Source: an uncultured Oscillibacter sp.
GTDB lineage: Bacteria > Bacillota > Clostridia > Oscillospirales > Oscillospiraceae
DNA: 64,000 nt
Reading direction: 5' to 3'
Assembly (NCBI GenBank): GCA_910587875.1
Contig: CAJUOD010000005.1
Location: 1 to 64,000, forward strand
Position numbers and translations under genes: made by a program. Positions 27,199 to 35,452 of the stretch are shown piece after piece (within the stretch, counting starts at the first letter, position 1; each line of letters opens with the position of its first letter). The notes below the pieces were generated by a model that was not told where the DNA came from, searched no databases, and saw nothing but the letters and a program-made list of their open reading frames with translations.

Positions 27199-27509
27199 TA
27201 CCGCTTTCTCAAGCGGGAGATTTTCCGGCGCTGACGCGCGGGGCGGAATGGTAACCAGCGATGGCTGGTTCATTGCACCCCCCATTTTCTCTTTTCCTTC
27301 CAGAAGGAAAAGAGAAAACGGGCCGTGCACGGTCCAAAAGAGAAAAGGAAGTATGGGCCCTTCGGGCCAATTTTTTGCCCTTCTATCAGTAGAACACCCT
27401 GTAGGGGGCGGGCTCTGTCCCGCCCCGCGATGTGGGGCCAGCTTTTTCAGAGGCTATGATTTTACTGTGGGGCCCGCACCCCTGTGCGGGCCATTCCCCA
27501 GGTTTCCAC
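27199..27509. repeat. Palindrome-rich spacer with no gene
   Basis: No coding region is visible in these 311 bp, but it is packed with dyads: AACCAG/CTGGTT at 27253-27270; a perfect 16-bp inverted repeat with a 2-base loop at 27285-27318 (arms of C/T-rich sequence), a third, direct partial copy of its purine-rich arm at about 27336-27350; GGGGCGGG/CCCGCCCC at 27405-27426; and GGCCCGCAC/GTGCGGGCC at 27471-27492. The last two resemble the GTAGGGG-type dispersed intergenic repeats often seen in gut Oscillospiraceae. It looks like a pile-up of small mobile repeats. Confidence 0.7.
27356..27376 (+). terminator. Possible pyk terminator
   Basis: GGCCC-TTC-GGGCC stem-loop followed by AA and six T residues. 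The stem is only 5 bp. It lies about 160 bp downstream of pyk inside the palindrome-rich spacer. Confidence 0.5.
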
Positions 27510-27719
27510 CTATCTCTCCTCAGACCTGCCCAACAGGTAGTCTGTGGACACTCCAAAGAAATCCGCCAGCACAATCAGCATCTCATAATCCGGGCGGTGC
27601 TCGTCACTCTCATAATACTGATAGGTGCGGACACCAATCCCCAGCAATTTTGCGACGTCAGCTTGCCGCATCTTTTTTTCTTTACGCAACGCCCGTAAAC
27701 GCTCCGAAATTTTTACCAT
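27510..27719 (-). CDS. Small XRE-type HTH regulator
   Basis: A 69-residue helix-turn-helix protein (LRALRKEKKMRQADVAKLLGIGVRTYQYYE, then LADFFGVSTDYLLGR), consisting of little more than the Cro/CI-like domain. It is transcribed away from the small gene at 27804, with an 84-bp spacer that contains a perfect palindrome over a promoter. Likely represses that promoter, and perhaps its own. Confidence 0.9.
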   Translation of the reverse strand: MVKISERLRALRKEKKMRQADVAKLLGIGVRTYQYYESDEHRPDYEMLIVLADFFGVSTDYLLGRSEER

Positions 27720-27737
27720 AATTCCGCAAATTACCTC

Positions 27738-27778
27738 TTGACACGCACAAGTTATTCGTGTACTATATACACGAATAA
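27738..27778 (+). promoter_or_regulatory. Promoter with overlapping palindromic operator
   Basis: TTGACA (27738-27743), 17-bp spacer and TACTAT (27761-27766) form a good promoter toward the 82-residue gene. A perfect 11-bp inverted repeat, TTATTCGTGTA at 27752-27762 and its complement at 27768-27778 with 5 bp between, covers the -10. This is the layout expected for repression by the neighbouring XRE protein. Confidence 0.75.
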
Positions 27779-27803
27779 ACCTTGCGCAAATGGAGGGATC
27801 CTT

Positions 27804-28052
27804 ATGTCACCCTTAATGCAGACCATCTGCGATGAACTCCGGGCGTGCGCGCTGGACCGCTACATAGACGGCTTTGAGTGGGACACCTATACCGTGGAGC
27901 TGGCCCGACTCTACGGCGCGCTTTCCGCCGCCCTGCCGGAGTGCTGTCAGGAGCTCCTCCGGCAGTATATCCTCACCTTGAAAGCCACGGCCCGCATGGA
28001 GACCGAGGCCATGTTTCAGGCCGCCTTCGCCGCCGCTAAAGAGCTCTTTTAG
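27804..28052 (+). CDS. Small helical protein of unknown function, divergent to an XRE gene
   Basis: An 82-residue, helical, mildly acidic protein with two cysteines near the middle (LPECCQELL) and an Ala/Phe-rich C-terminus. I do not recognise a family with confidence; its shape resembles small clostridial helical proteins of unknown function. The ATG at 27804 follows GGAGGG; the open frame further upstream runs through the operator. Its stop overlaps the topA stop on the other strand by 4 bp. Expression is probably controlled by the divergent XRE regulator. Confidence 0.65.
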   Translation: MSPLMQTICDELRACALDRYIDGFEWDTYTVELARLYGALSAALPECCQELLRQYILTLKATARMETEAMFQAAFAAAKELF

Positions 28053-30394
28053 CCCTCCGGCGCTTCCGCCTTCTTGGCGGCGGGCTTTTTGGCGGTTGTC
28101 TTCTTGGCTGTGGTTTTCTTCGCCGCGGGCTTTTTCGCGGAGGCCGCCTTGGTGGTCTTCGCGGTTGTCTTTTTGGCGGAGGCGGCTTTCGTGGTCTTGG
28201 CCGCCGTCTTCTTGGCGGGCTTCTCCTCCTCGGCGGGGGGCTCCTCCCCCTCCTTGCGGGCGGCGAAGCGGGGATAGCCCCGTTTGTCCTCCGGCAGGAA
28301 GTTGGAGCACGCCGGGTTGATGCAGAAGGGCTTCCGGGCTCCCTTGCCCGCCTTCTTGAACATGGTCTGTCCGCAGACCGGGCAGTCGTCCTTCACAGGC
28401 ACGTCCCAGGTCATGAAGTCGCACTTCTCAGATTCCACCTTGCTGGTGGAGTGTTCACAGCAGTAGTACGTGTACTGCTTCCCGTTCTTCTTGCTCTTCC
28501 CCGTGCGCTTCATCAGCCGTCCGCCGCACTTGGGGCAGCGGCCCGGCATCTCCACCACCAGGGGCATGGTGAAGCTGCACTCCGGGAAGCCCGGGCAGGC
28601 CAGGAAGCGGCCGAAGCGGCCCATCTTCACCACCAGGTTCCGCCCGCACTCGGGGCAGACCTCCGTGGAGACCTCGTCGGGCACCTTGATACGCACGCCC
28701 TCCAGGTCCTGCTCCGCCTGCTTGAGGTTCTTGTCGAAGTCCCCGTAGAAGTCCCGCAGGACCCCCTTCCAGGGGATGCTGCCCCCCTCCACGGAGTCCA
28801 GCTTCTCCTCCATGTGGGCGGTGAATTTCAGGTCGGCGATGTCGGTGAACTTATCCTTCATCAGCTCCGTCACCACCCGGCCCAGGTTGGTAATCTTCAG
28901 GTACTTGCCCTCTTTTTCCACATAGGCCCGGTCCAGAATGGTCGACACGGTGGGCGCGTAGGTGGAGGGCCGCCCGATGCCCTGCTCCTCCATGGCCCGG
29001 ATGAGGGAGGCGTCCGTGTACCGGGCGGGGGGCTGGGTGAAGTGCTGATTGGGGGCGAAGCCCTTCAGGTCCAGGGCGTCCCCCTCCTGGAGCTCGGGGA
29101 GGGGAGAATCCTTCTCCTCCTTCTCCTCGTCCCGGCCCTCCTCGTAGACGGCGGTATAGCCCGCGAATTTCAGGCTGGAGGAGCTGGCCCGGAAGTCGTG
29201 GCTCCCGGCCCCGATCTCCACGGCCACGCTGTCATAGACGGCGTTGGACATCTGGCAGGCCACGAAGCGGCTCCAGATGAGCCGGTACAGCCGGTACTGC
29301 TCCCCCGTCAGGTCCGCCTTCAGGTCCTCCGGGGTCCAGCGGACGTTGCTGGGGCGGATGGCCTCGTGGGCGTCCTGGGCGTTGGCCTTGGCCTTGTAGC
29401 GGTGGGTCTGGGCGTAGGATTCCCCGTAGCGGCCCAGGATGAAGTCCTTGGCCTCCGCCAGGGCCTCCTCGGAGAGGCGCAGGGAGTCGGTACGCATATA
29501 GGTGATGAGGCCCACGGCGCCCTCCCCGGCGATGTCCACGCCCTCATAGAGCTGCTGGGCGATGGCCATGGTCCGCCGGGGGGTCATGCTCAGCTTCCGG
29601 GAGGCCTCCTGCTGCATGGTGGAGGTGGTGAAGGGGGGCGAGGGGCTGCGCTGCTTGTCGGTGCGCTTCACGCTCTTCACCGAGAAGGCGGCGTTCTCCG
29701 TCTCCCGGATGACCGCGTCCACCTCGGCCTGGCTTTTCAGCTCCGCCTTCTTGCCGTCCTTCCCGTGGTAGCGGGCGGCAAAGGGCTTGCTGCGGCCCAG
29801 GAGGTTTACGTCCAGGGTCCAGTACTCCTCGGGCTCAAAGGCCTCGATCTCCCGCTCCCGGTCGTCCACCATCCGGGTTGCCACGGACTGGACCCGCCCG
29901 GCGGAGAGGCCCCGGCGGACCTTCTTCCAGAGGAGGGGGCTCAGCTCATAGCCCACCAGCCGGTCCAGGATGCGCCGGGCCTGCTGGGCGTCCACCAGAT
30001 TCTGGTCGATGGCCCGGGGGGACTGGATGCTCTCCTGGACCACCTTCTTGGTGATCTCGTTGAAGGTCACCCGCCGGGTCTTCTCGTCCGGCAGGTCCAG
30101 AAGGTGTTTTAAGTGCCAGGAGATGGCCTCGCCCTCCCGGTCCGGGTCGGTGGCCAGGAACACGGTGTCCGCCGCCTTGGCGGACTTTTTCAGGTCCTTG
30201 ATGATATCTTCCTTGCCCTTGATGGGCTGATAGACCGGCTCAAAATCCTGCTCCGGGTCCACGCCCAGCTTGCTCTTGGGCAGGTCCCGCAGGTGGCCCA
30301 TACAGGCCTTGACGGTATACTCCTTCCCCAGATACTTCCCGATGGTCTTGGCCTTCGCCGGGGATTCCACGATGACCAGATACTGCTTTGACAT
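28049..30394 (-). CDS. topA: DNA topoisomerase I
   Basis: A 781-residue type IA topoisomerase that relaxes negative supercoils. The Toprim domain starts at the N-terminus (LVIVESPAKAKTIGKYLG), the DxDxE-type acidic site is in FLATDPDREGEAISWHL, and the catalytic tyrosine is in GLITYMRTDSLRLS. Three zinc-ribbon segments (CPECGRN, CPKCGGR, CPVCGQT) follow at about 590-700. The C-terminal 60 residues are a Lys/Ala-rich, histone H1-like tail (repeated AKKTTAKTTKAAS units). It is followed on the same strand order by dprA upstream, the common dprA-topA pair. Confidence 0.97.
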   Translation of the reverse strand: MSKQYLVIVESPAKAKTIGKYLGKEYTVKACMGHLRDLPKSKLGVDPEQDFEPVYQPIKGKEDIIKDLKKSAKAADTVFLATDPDREGEAISWHLKHLLDLPDEKTRRVTFNEITKKVVQESIQSPRAIDQNLVDAQQARRILDRLVGYELSPLLWKKVRRGLSAGRVQSVATRMVDDREREIEAFEPEEYWTLDVNLLGRSKPFAARYHGKDGKKAELKSQAEVDAVIRETENAAFSVKSVKRTDKQRSPSPPFTTSTMQQEASRKLSMTPRRTMAIAQQLYEGVDIAGEGAVGLITYMRTDSLRLSEEALAEAKDFILGRYGESYAQTHRYKAKANAQDAHEAIRPSNVRWTPEDLKADLTGEQYRLYRLIWSRFVACQMSNAVYDSVAVEIGAGSHDFRASSSSLKFAGYTAVYEEGRDEEKEEKDSPLPELQEGDALDLKGFAPNQHFTQPPARYTDASLIRAMEEQGIGRPSTYAPTVSTILDRAYVEKEGKYLKITNLGRVVTELMKDKFTDIADLKFTAHMEEKLDSVEGGSIPWKGVLRDFYGDFDKNLKQAEQDLEGVRIKVPDEVSTEVCPECGRNLVVKMGRFGRFLACPGFPECSFTMPLVVEMPGRCPKCGGRLMKRTGKSKKNGKQYTYYCCEHSTSKVESEKCDFMTWDVPVKDDCPVCGQTMFKKAGKGARKPFCINPACSNFLPEDKRGYPRFAARKEGEEPPAEEEKPAKKTAAKTTKAASAKKTTAKTTKAASAKKPAAKKTTAKKTTAKKPAAKKAEAPEG

Positions 30395-30444
30395 AGCTAC
30401 CTCCGTTGTTTCCCGCCTTTGCGGGAGGGGAAATGAAATTCGCG

Positions 30445-31644
30445 TTATTCCGACAGCTCCACGGTCCTGGTGTACCGCTTGCCGTCATGCTGCTTTACGC
30501 AGCCGTCGATCTCCAGCATGGTCAGGGCCGACGAAACCCGCCGGGCGGGGATGCCCGCCGTCTCAATCAGGTCGTCCACCTGAATGGGGCTCTCCGGCTC
30601 CAGGACCCGCAGAAGGGCGATCTGGTCGTCCGTCAGGCCCGACCGGCTCACGGTCCGAAGGGCGGGCTTGGGTTCCTCCTCCGGCTCCGGTTCCGGCCTC
30701 CGCCGGGGTTCGGCCCGCCGCCGGGTGGGCAGGGGCGTCCAGGCCGGCAGGTCTCCGGCTGGACGGAGCTTCTCCGGGAAGCGCTCCTGAAAGTCCCGCA
30801 GAATGTCCCAGCCCTCCGCCGCCAGGCCCGCGCCGTCCCGGATGAGGCGGTTGCAGCCCACGCTGACCGGGGCCCCGATGGGCCCGGGGACGGCGTAGAC
30901 CTCCCGGCCCTGCTCCAGGGCCAGCCGGGCGGTGATGAGCGCGCCGCTGCGCTCCGGGGCCTCCACGATCAAAGCCGCCACGCTGAGGCCGGACATGATC
31001 CGGTTCCGGACGGGAAAATGGGCCTTGTCCGGCGGCGAGCCCGGCGGGTACTCGGACAGCAGGACTCCGGCGGCGGCCACGTCCTCATACAAATCCCGGT
31101 TCTCCGGGGGATAAATCACGTCCAGGCCGCCGCCGACCACGCCTACGACGATCCCTCCCGCCCGGAGGGCGCCCCGGGCGGCGGCAGAATCCACGCCCCT
31201 GGCAAGGCCCGTCACCACCACCGCGCCGGAGGCCGCCAGCTCCTGGCTCAGCCGCTCCGCGCAGGCGACGCCGTAGGGCGTGCACTCCCGGGTTCCCACC
31301 ACGGCAACGGCCGCCTCCTCGTCCATGGCGGGCATGCGGCCCCGGACGTAGAGCACCAGGGGCGGGTCGAAGATGTTCCGCAGCCGCTGGGGATACTCCG
31401 CGTCCTGTATGGTCAAAATCCGCTGGCCCAGCCTCTGGCAGTCCGCCAGAATGCGGTCCGCGGCGGAGAGGTCCCGGTTCAGCGCCAGCTCCGCCTGGGC
31501 CGGGGGCACGTCCTCCGCCAGGAGCAGCTCCTCCCGGTCGGCGAAGAAGATGTCCTCCGGCGAGCCGAAGTGGCGCAGGAGCGCCAGCCGCGACGGATTT
31601 TTCAGGCCCGGCAGCTCCGCCAGCCACACCCAGTATTTCAGCAT
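30445..31644 (-). CDS. dprA: DNA-processing protein DprA
   Basis: A 399-residue DprA, which loads RecA on incoming single-stranded DNA in natural transformation. An N-terminal helical part with a helix-hairpin-helix-like start is followed by the Rossmann fold (VAVVGTRECTPYG, VTGLARGVDSAAARGAL, PVRNRIMSGLS, PERSGALITARLALE, PGPIGAPVSVGCNRLI). A basic proline-rich linker (about 290-325) leads to a C-terminal winged-helix domain. Located 50 bp upstream of topA, the usual arrangement. Confidence 0.95.
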   Translation of the reverse strand: MLKYWVWLAELPGLKNPSRLALLRHFGSPEDIFFADREELLLAEDVPPAQAELALNRDLSAADRILADCQRLGQRILTIQDAEYPQRLRNIFDPPLVLYVRGRMPAMDEEAAVAVVGTRECTPYGVACAERLSQELAASGAVVVTGLARGVDSAAARGALRAGGIVVGVVGGGLDVIYPPENRDLYEDVAAAGVLLSEYPPGSPPDKAHFPVRNRIMSGLSVAALIVEAPERSGALITARLALEQGREVYAVPGPIGAPVSVGCNRLIRDGAGLAAEGWDILRDFQERFPEKLRPAGDLPAWTPLPTRRRAEPRRRPEPEPEEEPKPALRTVSRSGLTDDQIALLRVLEPESPIQVDDLIETAGIPARRVSSALTMLEIDGCVKQHDGKRYTRTVELSE

Positions 31645-31714
31645 GTCCCGCCCCTCCTTTTTCCAGGGTCCTTTATACTATATTAAATAGAGTCAAATTG
31701 CAAGCGTCAAATTT

Positions 31715-32491
31715 TTAATAATCGTCCCGGGCCGCCTCCCACAGCAGCACGGAGGCCGCCGAGGCGGCGTTCAGGGACTCGCACCGGGGATCCATGGGGA
31801 TGCGGATGGTCTTGTCGCAGGCCGCCAGCACCGCCGCCGAGAGGCCCCGGCCCTCGCTGCCCACGGCCATGGCGCAGCGGCGGAGGTCCACCACCCGCGC
31901 GTCCGCCGTGTCGTCCCGGAGGGCCGCGCCGTACAGGGGCAGGCCCGCCTCCCTCAAAAGTGCCATCAGCTTCGCCAGGGTGCAGCGATAGACGGCGGTG
32001 CGGAAGTGGACCCCCATGCCCGCCCGGAGGGTCTTGGGGTTGTTCAGGTCGGCGCAGCCCGGCAGCAGAATGACCCGCGCACCGAAGGCGTCCGCCGCCC
32101 GGAGGATAGTCCCCACGTTGCCCGGGTCCTGGACCCCGTCCAGCGCCAGGAAGCGAAACCGCCCCAGGCCGTCCGGCTCCAGCCGCTCCGGCGGCGCGTA
32201 ATCCGGAGCCGCGCAGGAGAACACCACCCCCTGTGGGGTCTCCATGGGGCTGACGGACTTCATGACGCCCTCCGTCACCCGCACCAGGCGGCACGCCGCC
32301 GGGACCTGGGGAAGCTCCGTCCCCTCCGTGAACAGCACGGCCCGGATGGGCGCGCCCCACTGGACCGCCTCCCGGAGGAGCTTGGGGCTGTCGCACAAAA
32401 ATTCTCCCGTTTCCTCGCGGTAGGAACGGGAGGAGGCCAGCTTCCGCAGATGGACGCAGAGGGCGTTGCTCTTGCTGGTAATAACTTCCAT
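31715..32491 (-). CDS. TrmH/SpoU family RNA 2'-O-methyltransferase
   Basis: A 258-residue SPOUT methyltransferase. The N-terminal substrate-binding domain is followed by the knotted catalytic domain with motif 1 LDGVQDPGNVGTILRAADAFG, motif 2 AMAVGSEGRGLS and motif 3 IPMDPRCESLNAASAASVLL. It methylates 2'-hydroxyls of rRNA or tRNA; the target nucleotide is not predictable from the sequence. It is the first gene of a minus-strand run with dprA and topA. Confidence 0.92.
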   Translation of the reverse strand: MEVITSKSNALCVHLRKLASSRSYREETGEFLCDSPKLLREAVQWGAPIRAVLFTEGTELPQVPAACRLVRVTEGVMKSVSPMETPQGVVFSCAAPDYAPPERLEPDGLGRFRFLALDGVQDPGNVGTILRAADAFGARVILLPGCADLNNPKTLRAGMGVHFRTAVYRCTLAKLMALLREAGLPLYGAALRDDTADARVVDLRRCAMAVGSEGRGLSAAVLAACDKTIRIPMDPRCESLNAASAASVLLWEAARDDY

Positions 32492-32575
32492 GGCGGCGCG
32501 CCTCCTCCCCTGCCATTCCCGGCATCCTGACGAAAAAGCCCTCTCGCCGCCGGGGCAAAATGTAGATTCTTCCTT

Positions 32576-32604
32576 ATCATAAAGGGATCCGCCCGGCTTG
32601 TCAA
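32576..32604 (-). promoter_or_regulatory. Sigma-A promoter for the trmH-dprA-topA run
   Basis: On the minus strand, a perfect TTGACA (32599-32604) and TATGAT (32576-32581) are 17 bp apart, about 85 bp upstream of the methyltransferase start. The -35 sits in the loop of a GC-rich hairpin (CCGCCCGG / CCGGGCGG around 32590-32615). Confidence 0.78.
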
Positions 32605-32692
32605 GCCGCCGGGCGGAGTTTTCAACGATTTAACATGTTTTAAACCAGGCGGACCGGACCTCTCCGCAGAGGTACAGGGCACCCAGAGAAAG

Positions 32693-32716
32693 ACGCCCCG
32701 GATTTCTCCGGGGCGT
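32693..32716 (-). terminator. Terminator of the rnf operon
   Basis: A perfect 10-bp stem ACGCCCCGGA / TCCGGGGCGT with a 4-base loop lies 5 bp beyond the rnfB stop. On the minus strand it is followed by CTTTCTC, a weak U tract. It is the expected end of the six-gene operon. Confidence 0.7.
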
Positions 32717-32721
32717 TTCGC

Positions 32722-33612
32722 TTATTTCTCGGCGGCTTCCACAGCCTTGGCCTCAGCGGCGGCCTTGGCCTTTTCGGCCTGGGCCTTCTTGATGGCCTTG
32801 TACTTTTCCTTCTCCTCGGCGGTAGCCGCGGGGAGGATGGCGTCTCTCGGGCAGACCTTGGTGCAGAGCTTGCAGCCCACGCACTTTTCGTAGTCGATGA
32901 CCGCCACGCCGTTTTCCACGTGGATGGCGTCTTTTTTGCACTCCTTCTGGCACAGGCCGCAGCCGATGCAGGAGGTGGAGCAGACGCTCATAGCGGCCTT
33001 GCCCTTGTCCTGGTTCGCGCAGCCCACGTGGACCTTCTTGGAGGCGGGGACGGACACGATCAGGTGCCGGGGGCAGGCGTTGGCGCAGGCCATGCAGGCG
33101 GTGCACTTGTCCGGGTCCACCACGGCGGTGCCGTTGGGGCCGATGGACATGGCGCCGAACTGGCAGGCCGCCACGCAGGAACCGAAGCCCAGGCAGCCGA
33201 AGGCGCACTCCAGGGGGCCGCCCGCAACCTTCGTCGCGGAGATGCAGTCCTTGACGCCCACATAGTCAAAGCGCTTTTTCGCGTTCACGCCGCCAGTGCA
33301 GCGGACGAAAGCCACCTGCCGCTCCCCGGTGGGAGCCTCCATACCCATGATCTTGGCGATGGCGGCGGCGTTTTCCGCCCCGGCGGGGGCGCAGGCGGTG
33401 ACAGGGGCGTCCCCCGCCAGGATGGCGGCGGCGCAGCCGCCGCAGCCGGGATAGCCGCAGCCGCCGCAGTTGGCGCCGGCCAGCAGGCCCAGAATGGCCT
33501 CCTCACGGGGGTCCTTCTTCACCTCGAAGATCTTGGAGGCCACGGCCAGCACCAGGCCGAAAACCGCGCCCAGGACGCCCAGGACGATGACAGCAAACAG
33601 AATATTCATCAA
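32722..33612 (-). CDS. rnfB: Rnf complex subunit B (ferredoxin-type electron input)
   Basis: A 296-residue RnfB. An N-terminal membrane helix (about 1-26) is followed by the 4Fe-4S Fes motif (NCGGCGYPGCGGCA) and then clusters at CTGG...CISA, CAFGCLGFGSCVAAC, CTACMACANACP, CSTSCIGCGLCQKEC and CVGCKLCTKVCP. The C-terminal 35 residues are Lys/Ala/Glu-rich and helical. Rnf transfers electrons from ferredoxin to NAD+ while pumping Na+ or H+. Last gene of rnfCDGEAB, the clostridial order. Confidence 0.96.
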   Translation of the reverse strand: MMNILFAVIVLGVLGAVFGLVLAVASKIFEVKKDPREEAILGLLAGANCGGCGYPGCGGCAAAILAGDAPVTACAPAGAENAAAIAKIMGMEAPTGERQVAFVRCTGGVNAKKRFDYVGVKDCISATKVAGGPLECAFGCLGFGSCVAACQFGAMSIGPNGTAVVDPDKCTACMACANACPRHLIVSVPASKKVHVGCANQDKGKAAMSVCSTSCIGCGLCQKECKKDAIHVENGVAVIDYEKCVGCKLCTKVCPRDAILPAATAEEKEKYKAIKKAQAEKAKAAAEAKAVEAAEK

Positions 33613-33622
33613 TAACTCCCCC

Positions 33623-34213
33623 TTACCAAATCTTCAGGCCGGAGAAGCCCATGAACGCCAGGGCCATGAGACCGGCGGTGACCAGAGCCACGGGGAAGCC
33701 CTCAAAGCTCTTGGGATACTCGGCGAAGACCAGCCGCTCCCGGATGCTGGCGAACAGCACGATGGCCACCAGGAAGCCGATGCCGCCGGTGATGCCGTAG
33801 ACCACGGACTCGATGAAGTTGTAGCCCTCCTGGATATTCAGCAGAGCCACGCCCAGCACCGCGCAGTTGGTGGTGATCAGGGGCAGGTACACGCCCAGGG
33901 CCGTATACAGGGAGGGCATGGACTTCTGGAGGAACATCTCGATGAACTGCACCAGGGAGGCGATGACCAGGATGAAGGCCACCGTCTGCATGTAGATCAG
34001 GTCCAGGGGCACCAGGATGTAATTGTTCACCGCCCAGGTGATGGCGGAGGCCAGGCCCATGACGAAGGTCACGGCGATGCCCATGCCCACGGCGGTGTCC
34101 ACCTTCTTGGACACGCCCAGGAAGGGGCAGATACCTAAGAACTGGGAGAAGATGAAGTTATTCGCTAAGATAGCGCCCAGCGTAATCGCCAGGAGTTTTG
34201 AAATCTGATCCAT
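33623..34213 (-). CDS. rnfA: Rnf complex subunit A
   Basis: A 196-residue membrane protein with six helices. It has the RnfA/NqrE pattern, including [20 protein letters not shown] near the start and [14 protein letters not shown] in the middle; the two Cys residues in those segments hold the intramembrane iron-sulfur centre shared with RnfE. Its start directly follows the rnfE stop. Confidence 0.96.
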   Translation of the reverse strand: MDQISKLLAITLGAILANNFIFSQFLGICPFLGVSKKVDTAVGMGIAVTFVMGLASAITWAVNNYILVPLDLIYMQTVAFILVIASLVQFIEMFLQKSMPSLYTALGVYLPLITTNCAVLGVALLNIQEGYNFIESVVYGITGGIGFLVAIVLFASIRERLVFAEYPKSFEGFPVALVTAGLMALAFMGFSGLKIW

Positions 34214-34813
34214 TTACTTGCCCTCCTTAGTCTTGGACAGCGCCCACTGCATGGCGGCGATGAGGCAGCCCAGCACCAGGAAGCCGCCCACGGGCAGCGT
34301 CAGGATGCCGATGGGGAACTGCTCCGGGATGATGCGGAAGCCCGCCAGAGTGCCCGCGCCCAGCAGCTCCCGGATGAAGCACATCACGAAGAGCACGGCG
34401 GTGTAGCCCAGGCCCTGGAAGATGCCGTCGAAGAAGGACGCGCCGATGCCGTTCTTATAGGAGAACGCCTCCGCCCGGCCCAGGATGATGCAGTTCACCA
34501 CGATCAGCGGGATGAACACGCCCAGGGACTCGGCAATAGCCGGGACGAACGCCTGGAGCAGCAGGTCCACGCAGGTGACGAAGCCCGCGATGACCACGAT
34601 GAACATGGCGATGCGGATCTTGTCCGGGACGATCTTCCGGATGGCCGAGATGACCACGTTGGAGGCCGTCAGGATGATGAGCACGGATACGCCCATGCCT
34701 AAGCCGTTCATGATGGAGGTGGTGATGGCCATGGTGGAGCACAGGCCCAGCATCTGCACCAGAACGGGGTTTTGGGTCAGCAGGCCCTCTTTGAACTGTT
34801 TACCGATATTCAT
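34214..34813 (-). CDS. rnfE: Rnf complex subunit E
   Basis: A 199-residue, six-helix protein of the RnfE/NqrD family (QNPVLVQMLGLCSTMAIT near the start and FIPLIVVNCIILGRAEAF in the middle). It pairs with RnfA in the membrane around the shared metal centre. Its stop codon abuts the rnfA start with no gap. Confidence 0.96.
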   Translation of the reverse strand: MNIGKQFKEGLLTQNPVLVQMLGLCSTMAITTSIMNGLGMGVSVLIILTASNVVISAIRKIVPDKIRIAMFIVVIAGFVTCVDLLLQAFVPAIAESLGVFIPLIVVNCIILGRAEAFSYKNGIGASFFDGIFQGLGYTAVLFVMCFIRELLGAGTLAGFRIIPEQFPIGILTLPVGGFLVLGCLIAAMQWALSKTKEGK

Positions 34814-34831
34814 GTTTCAGCTCCCCCTTTC

Positions 34832-35452
34832 TCAGCCCAGCACGCCGGCCACGGCCAGCGCGGCGTTGACGCCGTTGGTCACGCCCCGGGTGGAGACCGT
34901 GGCGCCGGAGATAGCGTCCACATTGGCCCCGACCGTCAGGGTCCCGTCGGCGGCGCTCTTGCCTTCGAACTGGCTCAACACGCCGACGCCGGAGGCCGTG
35001 GGCATGTTGGTCATGACCTTGGAGCCGATGCCGGAGGTTTCCGCGTTTTTGACGATGGAGACGCCGGTGACCGTTCCCTCGGCGTCCACGCCCACCATCA
35101 TTTCGATCTTGCCCTGGGAGCCGCTGGCCACCACCTTGATGGCGTGGCCCGCGCTCTGGCCGCCCACCTGCGCCTCATAGACGGAGTCCAGGGTGACGCT
35201 TCCCGCGGCGGCGATCATCTCGTCGGTGAGGGTCAGCTTGTCGGAGAAGGTGGTGTTGTCCGGGTCGGCCACCACGGCCTTCATGGCGATTTCCGTTTTT
35301 TCCTTGTTGATGTCCTCGATTTTTCCCTGGGTAATGGCGTTGACGCCGCCCAGGCAGGCCGCCACGACCACGCAGGTCACCAGCAGCGTCACCGTCAGGG
35401 TGATGATGTATTTGGGGTCCATCTGGACCTTTTCCTTGTTCGCGGTGCTCAT
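34832..35452 (-). CDS. rnfG: Rnf complex subunit G (covalent FMN)
   Basis: A 206-residue protein with one N-terminal membrane helix (about 13-37) and an extracytoplasmic FMN-binding domain. The flavinylation motif is SGATVSTRGV, where the second Thr receives FMN covalently. FMN attachment needs an ApbE flavin transferase, which is not encoded in this window. Overlaps rnfD by 4 bp. Confidence 0.95.
   Translation of the reverse strand: MSTANKEKVQMDPKYIITLTVTLLVTCVVVAACLGGVNAITQGKIEDINKEKTEIAMKAVVADPDNTTFSDKLTLTDEMIAAAGSVTLDSVYEAQVGGQSAGHAIKVVASGSQGKIEMMVGVDAEGTVTGVSIVKNAETSGIGSKVMTNMPTASGVGVLSQFEGKSAADGTLTVGANVDAISGATVSTRGVTNGVNAALAVAGVLG

Noticed and set aside
27285..27318. CRISPR-like repeat or terminator
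   Set aside because: A single perfect dyad without regular spacers; no T tract follows the stem. No CRISPR array was seen anywhere in the window.
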